A DNA stretch of 12,113 nucleotides. It comes from Bryobacteraceae bacterium. GTDB taxonomy: Bacteria; Acidobacteriota; Terriglobia; Bryobacterales; Bryobacteraceae. The notes under the pieces were generated by a model. It was not told where the DNA came from and searched no databases. It saw only the letters and a program-made list of their open reading frames with translations. Positions within the stretch are counted from its first letter, which is position 1. Every line of letters begins with the position of its first letter. Positions 5,403-12,113 of the stretch are shown one piece after another. A program made the translations under genes and the position numbers. Location: contig JANXXV010000188.1 of assembly GCA_025350445.1 (NCBI GenBank), forward strand, positions 1 through 12,113, read 5' to 3'.

Positions 5403-7508
5403 ATGGCGACACCCGCAAGTGAGGCAATCCGCGCAGAGCCTGCGCTTCAACCGGCCGGTCCCGATCGGGATCTGATGCTCCGCGCTTTCCGGCTGATGCA
5501 CACCTCGCGCCGCATCGACGATCGCGAAATCCTGCTCAAACGCCAGAACCGCATCTACTTCCAGGTCAGTGGCGCCGGTCATGAGGCCATTCAGACCGCG
5601 GCGGGCCTGGTGCTGCGCCCGGGCATCGATTGGTGCTACCCCTATTACCGAGACCGCGCCCTGGCCCTTTCGCTCGGCGTGACCGCTGAAGACATGATGT
5701 TGCAGGCCGTAGGCGCAGGTAGTGATACCGCCTCGGGCGGACGCCAGATGCCCTCGCACTGGAGCTTTCCGTCGCTCCATATCGTCACCGCATCGTCCCC
5801 CACCGGCACCCAATTCCTGCAAGCCGCCGGTTGCGCGCACGCCTCCTCCTACATCAATCCGAAAAGCGATGAGATCACCCTGGTTTCCACCGGTGAAGGC
5901 GCAACCAGCGAAGGCGAATTCTGGGAGTGCCTGAACGCCGCCTGCCTGGAAAAACTGCCGCTGCTCATTCTGGTCCAGGACAATGAATTCGCCATCTCCA
6001 CGCCGGTGGAAAAGCAGACTCCAGGCGGAAACATATCGGCGCTGCTGGAAGGTTTTCCCGGCCTCTTGCGCCTGGAAGTAGACGGCACCGATTTTGTGGC
6101 GTCTTATCGCGCCGTCCGGCAGGCGGCTGAGTATTGCAAGGCGCGCCGCGGACCGGCGCTGGTCCATGCGCATTGCACACGCCCCTATTCCCATTCCCTT
6201 TCCGACGACGAGCGGCACTACAAAACAGCCGCCGAACGGGCCCGTGAGGCCGAGCGCGACCCCATCCTAAAGTTCCCGGAATGGCTGATTAGCGAAGGGC
6301 TGCTGGATCGCCATGCACTGCAGCGGATGGCGCACGAAGCCGATCAGGAAGTGCAGGCCGCCACCGAACTGGCGCTTCATGCCGAGCCGCCGGGCCGCGG
6401 CACGGCACTTGATTTTCTCTACTCCGACACGGTTGATCCAACCTCTTCCGACTTTGACACCGAGCCAATTTTCCGCGGCGATCCGCGCACCATGGTGGAT
6501 GAAATCAATCTCACCCTGAACGAAGAAATGCGCCGCGATCCCGGCGTGATTGTCTTCGGCGAAGACGTGGCCGATTGCAGCCGCGAACAGAATTTGAGCG
6601 AGGTGAAAGGAAAGGGCGGGGTTTTCAAGGCAACCGCCGGGTTGCAGACCGCGTTCGGAAGCCGCCGCTGTTTTAATACGCCCATCGCCGAGGCAGCCAT
6701 CATCGGCCGCGCCATTGGCATGGCCACGCGCGGCCTTAAGCCCGTGCCCGAAATTCAGTTCTTCGATTACATCTGGCCGGCCATGATGCAGATCCGCGAC
6801 GAACTGGCGAACATCCGGTGGCGCTCCAATAACGGATTCAGTTGCCCCCTGGTGATCCGCGTGGCCATTGGCGGTTACCTGAACGGCGGCGCCATCTATC
6901 ACAGCCAGTGCGGAGAAGTGGCCTTCACGCATATACCCGGACTGCGCGTAGTGATGCCATCGAATGCTCTTGACGCCAGCGGGCTGCTGCGCACGGCGAT
7001 CCGCTGCGACGATCCGGTGCTGTTCCTGGAACATAAGAAGCTTTACCGCGAGCCCTACAACCGCTCGCCGCACGCGGGCCCGGATTACATGGTCCCCTTT
7101 GGAAAAGCGAAAATCATGAAGCCGGGAAATTCGCTCACCATCGTCACTTATGGCGCGCTGGTGCAGAAAGCCATGCAGGCGGCCACGCAACTGGAACACA
7201 AGGATCCGGACCATACGATTGAAGTGATCGACCTCCGCTCGCTCTCGCCCTACGATTGGACAGCTATCGCCGAATCTGTCCAGAAGACCAGCCGCGTGAT
7301 TGTTGCGCATGAAGACTGCCTGTCGTGGGGCTACGGCGCGGAGATCGCCGCGCGTATTGCAGACGAACTATTCGGCTCGCTGGACGCACCGGTGGGCCGC
7401 GTGGGCGCGCTCGACACTTGGGTGGGCTACCACCCGTGGCTCGAAAATGAAATCCTTCCGCAGGTGGACGACCTGATCCGCCAGGCGGAGCGATTGCTAT
7501 CTTACTAG
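5403..7508 (+). CDS. 2-oxoacid dehydrogenase E1, alpha and beta subunits fused
   Basis: Thiamine-diphosphate E1 that decarboxylates a 2-oxoacid and passes the acyl group to the E2 lipoyl domain. Alpha and beta, usually separate, are one 701-aa chain. The alpha part (about 25-340) has the ThDP motif as [11 protein letters not shown] (164-174) ending VQDN (Asn194), with GEG in place of the usual GDG, and the loop [14 protein letters not shown] (261-274). The beta part (about 360-700) has [17 protein letters not shown] with the ThDP-contacting Glu430, and NGGAIYHSQ with His500. GAIYHSQ and the SHSLSDD loop resemble branched-chain oxoacid dehydrogenases, but the substrate is not fixed by sequence alone. 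GGAGG at 5384-5388 precedes the ATG with a rather long 14-nt gap. The epimerase gene follows 13 nt later. No E2 or E3 is present. Confidence 0.9.
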   Translation: MATPASEAIRAEPALQPAGPDRDLMLRAFRLMHTSRRIDDREILLKRQNRIYFQVSGAGHEAIQTAAGLVLRPGIDWCYPYYRDRALALSLGVTAEDMMLQAVGAGSDTASGGRQMPSHWSFPSLHIVTASSPTGTQFLQAAGCAHASSYINPKSDEITLVSTGEGATSEGEFWECLNAACLEKLPLLILVQDNEFAISTPVEKQTPGGNISALLEGFPGLLRLEVDGTDFVASYRAVRQAAEYCKARRGPALVHAHCTRPYSHSLSDDERHYKTAAERAREAERDPILKFPEWLISEGLLDRHALQRMAHEADQEVQAATELALHAEPPGRGTALDFLYSDTVDPTSSDFDTEPIFRGDPRTMVDEINLTLNEEMRRDPGVIVFGEDVADCSREQNLSEVKGKGGVFKATAGLQTAFGSRRCFNTPIAEAAIIGRAIGMATRGLKPVPEIQFFDYIWPAMMQIRDELANIRWRSNNGFSCPLVIRVAIGGYLNGGAIYHSQCGEVAFTHIPGLRVVMPSNALDASGLLRTAIRCDDPVLFLEHKKLYREPYNRSPHAGPDYMVPFGKAKIMKPGNSLTIVTYGALVQKAMQAATQLEHKDPDHTIEVIDLRSLSPYDWTAIAESVQKTSRVIVAHEDCLSWGYGAEIAARIADELFGSLDAPVGRVGALDTWVGYHPWLENEILPQVDDLIRQAERLLSY

Positions 7509-7521
7509 AGGAATACCAACC

Positions 7522-8379
7522 ATGAAGTTTGGCGTAAACACATTCATCTGGACTGCCAGTTTCACCAAAGAGAACCTGCCGCTGCTACCGGCAATCAAGC
7601 AGAACGGCTTTGATGGCGTGGAGGTCTCACTCTTCAACCCGAACGATTTCGCCGCCGCCGATATTCGCAAAGGCACCGAAGCCAATGGGCTGGAATGCAC
7701 CATCTGTTCGGTAATCACGCGGGACATGAGTCTGATTAGCGACGATGCGGACGTCCGCCGAAAGACCATCGGGCATTTGAAAGATTGTGCGAAAGCCGCG
7801 GCCGAAGCGGGCGCGAAGATGATTGCCGGGCCCCTCTATTCGCCCGTCGGGTATCTTCCCGGGCGCCGCCGCACCACCAACGAATGGAAGTGGGCCGTGG
7901 AGGGTTATCAGGCCATCGCCGACACCTTTGCGATGCACGGCGTCACCCTTGCCATTGAGCCGCTGAACCGCTTCGAGACGTTCTTCCTCAACACTGCCGC
8001 CGACGCTGCTGAATTGTGCGATCAGGTGAATCATCCCAGCATCGGAATTCTGTTCGATACCTTTCACGCCAACATTGAAGAGAAGAGTATTGCCGACGGC
8101 TACCGCACGGTGGCGAGGCATCTGAAGCACGTACACACCTGCGAGAACGACCGCGGCATTCCCGGCAGCGGACACGTGGAATGGAAGAGCGTGTTCGAAG
8201 CGTTGGCCGAAATCAAGTACGATGGCTGGCTTACCATTGAAAGCTTCGGCTTTGCGCTGGGTGAACTTTCCGCCGCCGCATCGATTTGGCGGGACATCGC
8301 GCCCACGCCCGATTCCATTGCGTTCGAAGGCATCAAGTTTCTGAAGAAGTGCCTGCTTGAAAGAGGCGCCCATGCTTAA
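7522..8379 (+). CDS. Ketose 3-epimerase-like TIM-barrel protein (sugar isomerase/epimerase family)
   Basis: A 285-aa AP-endonuclease-2-type TIM barrel closest by motif to D-tagatose/D-psicose 3-epimerases, which invert C3 of ketoses using a divalent metal. The four metal ligands are in place: Glu146 (IEPLNRFE), Asp179 (FDTFHANIEE), His205 (KHVHTCEND) and Glu240 (TIESF). Each is offset by six from the remembered Pseudomonas tagatose 3-epimerase numbering (152/185/211/246). GIPGSGHVEW corresponds to the family's substrate loop. ATG 7522 has the ribosome site AGAGGA at 7507-7512, overlapping the E1 stop. The gene's last 8 bp overlap the ThuA-like gene. Related TIM barrels also act on 3-keto-glycosides (C-glycoside deglycosidase subunits), so the true substrate may be a 3-oxo sugar rather than a free ketose. 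Confidence 0.85.
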   Translation: MKFGVNTFIWTASFTKENLPLLPAIKQNGFDGVEVSLFNPNDFAAADIRKGTEANGLECTICSVITRDMSLISDDADVRRKTIGHLKDCAKAAAEAGAKMIAGPLYSPVGYLPGRRRTTNEWKWAVEGYQAIADTFAMHGVTLAIEPLNRFETFFLNTAADAAELCDQVNHPSIGILFDTFHANIEEKSIADGYRTVARHLKHVHTCENDRGIPGSGHVEWKSVFEALAEIKYDGWLTIESFGFALGELSAAASIWRDIAPTPDSIAFEGIKFLKKCLLERGAHA

Positions 8380-9190
8380 ATTAGCGCTGCTGGCGCTGTT
8401 CCCGCTTGTCGTTGCGCATGCGGCGGAATCGAAGAAGATCGTGCTCGTAGCCGGAAGCCCCAGCCACGGCGCCGGAGAGCACGAATTCAATGCCGGAATC
8501 ATTCTGCTGGACAAATGTTTGCGCCAGAACAAAGGCGTTGAGACCGTGATTGTGAAGAACGGCTGGCCCGCTGACGAGTCTGTCTTCGATGGCGCCGCGT
8601 CCATTGTCTTCTACCTGGATGGCGGCGAGAAAAGCCCGCTGATCCAAGAAGGGCGGCTGGGGAAACTGGGCAAGCTGATGGCGGCGGGCGTGGGCATGGC
8701 CTGCATTCACTATGCGGTGGAAATCCCGAAGGACAATGGCGGGCCGGAGCTTTTGAAATGGATCGGCGGTTACTATGAACGGCCCTATTCCACCAACCCG
8801 ATCAACGTGACGAAATTGACGCAGGCCTCTGCGAAGCACCCCATTTCCCGCGGCTGGAAAGGCTTCGAATTGAGAGATGAGTGGTATTACAAGATTCGCT
8901 TCGACCCATCGGACAAGCGCGTCACGCCGATCCTCACCACCATGCTGCCCAAGGAGGCGCCGCTCAAAGAAACCGTGGCTTGGGTGCGCGAACGCGAAGA
9001 TGGCGGGCGGGGCTTCGGCTTCACCGGCGCGCACTTTCATTCCAATTGGGGCAACCCGGACTTCCGCACATTGGTGCTGAACGCTATCCTTTGGACCGCG
9101 AAAATCGACGTCCCCAAGAAGGGCGCGAAGGGCGAGCTTACGGCAGAAGAGCTTACGCAGAATCTGGATCCGAAGCCGCCAAAGAAGTAA
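8372..9190 (+). CDS. ThuA-like domain protein, secreted
   Basis: A 272-aa ThuA-like protein of the class I glutamine-amidotransferase-like fold. The family is named after a trehalose-utilisation gene of rhizobia; biochemical roles are poorly settled. The N-terminus MLKLALLALFPLVVAHAAES is a Sec signal peptide with likely cleavage after AHA, placing the protein outside the cytoplasm. Family features include KIVLVAGSPSHGAGEHEF, GVGMACIHYAVE, WIGGYYERPYS, HPISRGWKGFELRDEWYY and the C-terminal GRGFGFTGAHFHSNWGNPDF then LVLNAILWTAK. The ATG at 8372 is chosen over a TTG at 8357 because AAGAGG at 8361-8366 is ideally spaced 5 nt before it and the signal peptide begins there. It overlaps the epimerase gene by 8 bp, so the two are co-translated. 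The Lys-rich tail is unremarkable for the family. Confidence 0.85.
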   Translation: MLKLALLALFPLVVAHAAESKKIVLVAGSPSHGAGEHEFNAGIILLDKCLRQNKGVETVIVKNGWPADESVFDGAASIVFYLDGGEKSPLIQEGRLGKLGKLMAAGVGMACIHYAVEIPKDNGGPELLKWIGGYYERPYSTNPINVTKLTQASAKHPISRGWKGFELRDEWYYKIRFDPSDKRVTPILTTMLPKEAPLKETVAWVREREDGGRGFGFTGAHFHSNWGNPDFRTLVLNAILWTAKIDVPKKGAKGELTAEELTQNLDPKPPKK

Positions 9191-9369
9191 AAGAGCCGGG
9201 CAAGCATAGCCACCGTTCCATGCCTCAATGGTAAATCCGAAAAAGCGCAGCAATCGTTGGGACAGGTATTTGAAGCGGCGGAGGGCGATCCTGACAGATA
9301 GCCGGATAGCCCTCGGAGTGAAATAGCGCGGACTACTTCTAGGGAACTCGCGCAAAACGGACTCGCTAC

Positions 9370-9387
9370 CGGCGGCCAAGTCCGCCG
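9370..9387 (+). terminator. Hairpin, possible terminator of the E1-epimerase-ThuA operon
   Basis: CGGCGG-CCAAGT-CCGCCG forms a perfect 6-bp GC stem with a 6-nt loop, followed by AGTTTCCCG. It lies 180 bp after the ThuA-like stop in a gene-free stretch (9191-9438). The T tract is short, so efficiency is uncertain. Confidence 0.4.
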
Positions 9388-9413
9388 AGTTTCCCGTTCG
9401 ATTGGCGCCGCCG

Positions 9414-9452
9414 GAAGCGGCCTTTGCGCTTTTGGGGACTACAGGCCGCTTC
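9414..9452. terminator. 10-bp inverted repeat between convergent operons, possible bidirectional terminator
   Basis: GAAGCGGCCT (9414-9423) and AGGCCGCTTC (9443-9452) are perfect inverted copies separated by 19 nt. The right arm overlaps the last codons of the minus-strand subunit-3 gene, and the left arm lies beyond its stop. The location between converging genes suits a two-way terminator, but neither side has a long T run. Confidence 0.4.
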
Positions 9453-10041
9453 GCTTCACTACGTAATCAATAGCTTCTTGCGACACCTTGAACTCCGACG
9501 CGCCTTTGTTCCCCATGTAGCCAACGTCCTTCACGCCGATCGCGCTGGTGTAGAACGCGTCCACCACCATCTTCCGCGCCCAGTCGAAGAACACAATTCC
9601 CGGACCCAAATCCGCCGATTCGTTCTTGCGGTAAGCAATCAGATCCAGCAGCGCCGTCTGCTGTTCCGCACCGGCGCTGACAAAATCTTTCCCGTACCGC
9701 TTTTCCATTGCGCGATCCATCCAGGCAATACCGCCCGTATAGATAGACGCCAGTTCCGGATTCTGGCTGCACAAGAGATCGATAAACTCCACCGCGCCCG
9801 CATCCAGCGCGCCTTTGGAATGTTCATCGGCGGGAAGAATCAGATCCGCCAACTTCTGCATCGTCTGATACTCATGGGCGTTCAGCAGCTTCGCCTTATA
9901 CGCGCCGGTGGTGGCCTTCTCCGCCGCGGCCGTGGTATGGACGTGCTGCGCCGCCTCCACATCCAGTCCGCCCAACACCGCGGCCAGCGCGACGTTGCGG
10001 AACAGATCGCGCCGGGAAGTATTTTCGTTCGAGTTAGACAT
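9439..10041 (-). CDS. Gluconate 2-dehydrogenase subunit 3 family protein, Tat-exported partner of the GMC enzyme
   Basis: A 200-aa small subunit of a two-component membrane/periplasmic sugar dehydrogenase. The N-terminus carries a twin-arginine signal: SRRDLFRN at residues 9-16, then the hydrophobic VALAAVLGGLDVEAA. The mature part has the family's LLNAHEYQTMQKLADLILPA (strongly conserved L-x-x-L-x-D-x-I-I/L-P-A-D pattern), DAGAVEFIDLLCSQNPELAS and DFVSAGAEQQTALLDLIA. In known two-component systems this subunit carries the Tat signal and the GMC flavoprotein, which has none, is exported with it; the GMC protein here also lacks a signal. The ATG at 10041 overlaps the GMC stop by 8 bp, with GAGG just upstream, giving translational coupling and matched subunit amounts. 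Confidence 0.88.
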   Translation of the reverse strand: MSNSNENTSRRDLFRNVALAAVLGGLDVEAAQHVHTTAAAEKATTGAYKAKLLNAHEYQTMQKLADLILPADEHSKGALDAGAVEFIDLLCSQNPELASIYTGGIAWMDRAMEKRYGKDFVSAGAEQQTALLDLIAYRKNESADLGPGIVFFDWARKMVVDAFYTSAIGVKDVGYMGNKGASEFKVSQEAIDYVVKRSGL

Positions 10042-11746
10042 TGCGTTTCCTCAATTCCTCGGCCAGATACTCCGAAGTGCGCCAAGCCATGGCGCAGATT
10101 GTCAACGTGGGATTCTTGTCCGGATTGCTGACGAACGGCCCGGCATCGGCCACAAACAGATTCTTCACATCGTGCGCCTGGCAATACTTATTCAGTGCCG
10201 ACGTCTTCGGATCGTTGCCCATCCGCACCGTCCCAATCTCGTGAATGATTGAGCCGCCCACCGAGATCCCGGACGATTCCCGTTCCGGATTCCGCAACCC
10301 CAGCACTCTTCCGCCCATGCCTTCGATGATGTTGGTGAAGTTCTCGTGCATGTGCCGCACTTGCTTAATCTCGTAATCGGTCCATTGGAAGTGGAAGCGC
10401 AGCACCGGAATGCCGAACTTATCCACCACCGTGGGATCGATCTCGCAGAACGTCTTCTCGTTCGGAATCATCTCACCGCGGCCCGAAAGCCCGATGGTAT
10501 TCCCATACCCGTTGCGGATGGCATCCTTCAACGACTTTCCGTAACCCTCGTGCGAGCGGCAAGTCCCATGGAACGAACCTACATTCGGCATGGAATACCC
10601 GCCGCCCATTTCCACGTGATAGCCGCGCGGAAACGTCTTGTTCTTCTTGTCCCATTCCCACCACGGAATGTACATGTGCATGCCGCCGAAGCCATCGTCG
10701 TCATACCGGCCGCGCCCTTCCAGCGCCGGAACGTAGCCCGATAACCCATAGCCTGTGCTATCGGTCAAATAGCGTCCCACCACGCCGGAGGAATTCGCCA
10801 GCCCGTTGCTATAGCCGGGCCCTTTCGAATTCAACAGCAGCCGCGCCGATTCACACGCACTGGCCGCCAGCACCACGGTTCTGCATTTGATCTGCCGCTC
10901 GGTGCGCGTGTCTTTATCGATGTAGGAAACCGCGGTGACTTTACCCGAGCCATTCGTAATCAACTCGCGCGCCATGGAGTTCGGAAAGATGGTCAACTTT
11001 CCGCTCTTCATCGCCGGGAAGATCTGCACCTGGCTCGACGAGTAATTTGACGCCGTGATGCAACCGCGACCGCACTGCCCGCAGTAGTGGCAAGCAGGGC
11101 GCCCATTCAGCGGTTTGGTAATAATTGCAAGGCGCGTGGGGATGCAGGGAATCTTGAGCTTGTCGCACGACTTCTTGATCAGCACTTCATGCACGCGCGG
11201 CGGCGGCGGCGTTTGGAAGATGCCGTCGGGCGCGCTGCGAATGCCTTCTTTGGTTCCGGTGACGCCGATGAACGCTTCGGCCTTGTCGTAATAAGGCGAG
11301 ACTTCATCGTAGGTGACAGGCCAATCGGTACCCAATCCATCCCGCGAATAAGGAGCGAAATCGTAATCCGCAAACCGCAGTGAAATGCGTCCGTAGTGGT
11401 TGGTGCGTCCGCCCAGAATGCGCGAACGGAACCAGCGGAACTCGTTGCCCGGAGCCACGGTGTAGGGCTCGCCTTCAATATCCCAATATCCATTCGGCGC
11501 CAAAAACGGGCCGAATGCGGGACCCTTGCCAAAGTAAGTAGCGCCACCCTCTCCGGCGCCGCGTTCCTTCAGTTGCGAAGGCCACATGTGCTCTTTGAAA
11601 TCATTAGCCGGATTCAACATCGGACCAGCCTCAATCAGCGCTACGCTGACGCCGAGATCGGTGAGCACTTTGACGGTAGTGCCTCCACCGGCTCCAGATC
11701 CGATTACAACGACGTCGTACACAGGGCCGCCGCGATTGATTTGCAT
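10034..11746 (-). CDS. GMC-family FAD-dependent dehydrogenase (large subunit)
   Basis: A 570-aa flavoprotein that oxidises a sugar or alcohol hydroxyl. The N-terminal FAD-binding Rossmann fold is YDVVVIGSGAGGG (GxGxxG, residues 16-21) ending ALIEAG. The C-terminal GMC domain has HEIGTVRMG with His502 and NPDKNPTLTI with Asn545 as the likely His/Asn catalytic pair. LGGRTNHYGR (111-120) is the family's flavin-loop motif. The cluster CHYCGQCGRGC (Cys219, 222, 225, 229) is characteristic of this GMC subgroup and might hold an Fe-S centre, which is not proven by sequence. There is no signal peptide, so export probably depends on the Tat-bearing subunit encoded next. AGGA lies about 9 nt before ATG 11746. 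Context and subgroup resemble glucoside 3-dehydrogenases; gluconate or other sugar dehydrogenase remains possible. Confidence 0.9.
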   Translation of the reverse strand: MQINRGGPVYDVVVIGSGAGGGTTVKVLTDLGVSVALIEAGPMLNPANDFKEHMWPSQLKERGAGEGGATYFGKGPAFGPFLAPNGYWDIEGEPYTVAPGNEFRWFRSRILGGRTNHYGRISLRFADYDFAPYSRDGLGTDWPVTYDEVSPYYDKAEAFIGVTGTKEGIRSAPDGIFQTPPPPRVHEVLIKKSCDKLKIPCIPTRLAIITKPLNGRPACHYCGQCGRGCITASNYSSSQVQIFPAMKSGKLTIFPNSMARELITNGSGKVTAVSYIDKDTRTERQIKCRTVVLAASACESARLLLNSKGPGYSNGLANSSGVVGRYLTDSTGYGLSGYVPALEGRGRYDDDGFGGMHMYIPWWEWDKKNKTFPRGYHVEMGGGYSMPNVGSFHGTCRSHEGYGKSLKDAIRNGYGNTIGLSGRGEMIPNEKTFCEIDPTVVDKFGIPVLRFHFQWTDYEIKQVRHMHENFTNIIEGMGGRVLGLRNPERESSGISVGGSIIHEIGTVRMGNDPKTSALNKYCQAHDVKNLFVADAGPFVSNPDKNPTLTICAMAWRTSEYLAEELRKRNV

Positions 11747-11781
11747 ATATTTTCATCCTACCAAACGCGGATAATGAAACC

Positions 11782-11994
11782 ATGTACCACTACAATCCTG
11801 AAACCGCACTGGAAGAATTGAACGAAGACGCGGCGCTGCCGCATCCGGTGCACATTCGCGACATGATCGTGCGCGCCGGGCTAACGCCCGATCGTGCCAT
11901 CGATCTGAATCGGAAGTTTCAAACGTATCTGCACAGTTTTGGAGAAGCGCAGGCAGCAGCCAAAGGCATATTGGAAGAGCTGGTGAAACCGTGA
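11782..11994 (+). CDS. Small hypothetical protein
   Basis: Unrecognised 70-aa protein beginning MYHYNPETALEELNEDAALP and ending EELVKP. It is acidic at the N-terminus and mostly helical by appearance (HIRDMIVRAGLTPDRAIDLN; GEAQAAAKGILEEL), with no membrane segment, signal peptide or cysteine. It starts 35 bp from, and reads away from, the GMC dehydrogenase gene, so any promoter must overlap the GMC start region. The ribosome site is weak (GGAT about 10 nt before the ATG). The composition and absence of a better frame support a real gene, but no family can be named. About 119 bp follow to the window end without a gene that can be supported. Confidence 0.5.
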   Translation: MYHYNPETALEELNEDAALPHPVHIRDMIVRAGLTPDRAIDLNRKFQTYLHSFGEAQAAAKGILEELVKP

Positions 11995-12113
11995 TGCCAG
12001 CGGCATTCGCGTAGAACGGGTGCGCGACATGGAAGTGAAAGGCTAGGCGGCGCGGCGAGATTCCCAATAGTTCTCCAACCGGTTGTTGAGGTGACAGCAG
12101 CGTAGGGCAATGA

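Noticed and set aside
5328..6218. 296-codon minus-strand frame opposite the start of E1
   Set aside because: Runs through the alpha-subunit thiamine-diphosphate region of E1 in antisense; no motif or ribosome site.
6267..7310. Long open frame (347 codons) on the minus strand antisense to the E1 gene
   Set aside because: Its product is rich in Arg, His, Gly and Ala without any family motif, as expected from the complement of a GC-rich gene. The E1 frame has full domain motifs.
7627..8604. 325-codon minus-strand frame opposite the epimerase and ThuA-like genes
   Set aside because: It spans two well-supported genes on the other strand and has no recognisable motif or ribosome site; a codon-composition shadow.
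8381..9379. 332-codon minus-strand frame opposite the ThuA-like gene
   Set aside because: The ThuA frame has a signal peptide, a ribosome site and family motifs; the antisense product is low-complexity and Arg-rich.
11995..12045. Protein-like frame after the 70-aa gene (GIRVERVRDMEVKG, then stop), suggesting another frameshift
   Set aside because: Only about 17 codons long with a stop immediately upstream; no homologous pattern supports joining it to the preceding gene.
1..12113. tRNA, rRNA, CRISPR array or riboswitch
   Set aside because: No cloverleaf, rRNA segment, regularly spaced repeats or known riboswitch core was seen in the gene-free stretches, all of which are shorter than 300 bp.

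Overview
The window looks like a chromosomal segment of a GC-rich, probably Acidobacteria-like bacterium (Solibacter/Bryobacter type). That placement is an inference from gene content: a one-chain E1alpha-E1beta 2-oxoacid dehydrogenase, a GMC dehydrogenase with a Tat-signal gluconate-dehydrogenase-subunit-3 partner, ThuA-like and ketose-3-epimerase-like proteins, and a DUF433/DUF5615 pair. No rRNA or other decisive marker is present.

Layout. Positions 1-1775 (minus) hold a tight pair, citrate synthase (gltA) followed by seryl-tRNA synthetase (serS, cut by the window edge). Positions 1919-2883 (minus) hold a decaying accessory patch: an intact DUF433 antitoxin gene, a frameshifted DUF5615 toxin gene and a frameshifted, N-terminally short DinB-like gene. 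Positions 2962-5213 are a complete IS1595-family mobile element of 2252 bp. It has 28-bp terminal inverted repeats (two mismatches) and is flanked by a perfect 8-bp target duplication, CAAACAAG. It carries a transposase with one frameshift plus three cargo genes: a 99-aa unknown, a 58-aa unknown and a 239-aa HNH-domain protein. Positions 5403-9190 (plus) are a compact three-gene operon: fused 2-oxoacid dehydrogenase E1, ketose 3-epimerase-like TIM barrel, and secreted ThuA-like protein. Positions 9439-11746 (minus) are a two-gene operon, GMC dehydrogenase then Tat-exported small subunit, converging on the ThuA gene across hairpin structures. A small unknown gene (11782-11994, plus) diverges from the GMC gene.

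How the genes may work together. The GMC/subunit-3 pair resembles two-component periplasmic glucoside 3-dehydrogenases. With a ketose-3-epimerase-like TIM barrel and a secreted ThuA-like protein next door, the right half may belong to a 3-keto-sugar oxidation route; this is inference. The fused E1 would feed acyl units into central metabolism, but no E2 or E3 lies in the window. The main new point is the mobile element: its ends and target duplication can be read directly, which shows that the HNH-domain gene and two small unknown genes are transposon cargo rather than chromosomal genes. A second point is that three successive accessory genes each carry a lesion repaired by adding one base, while the neighbouring large metabolic genes are intact.
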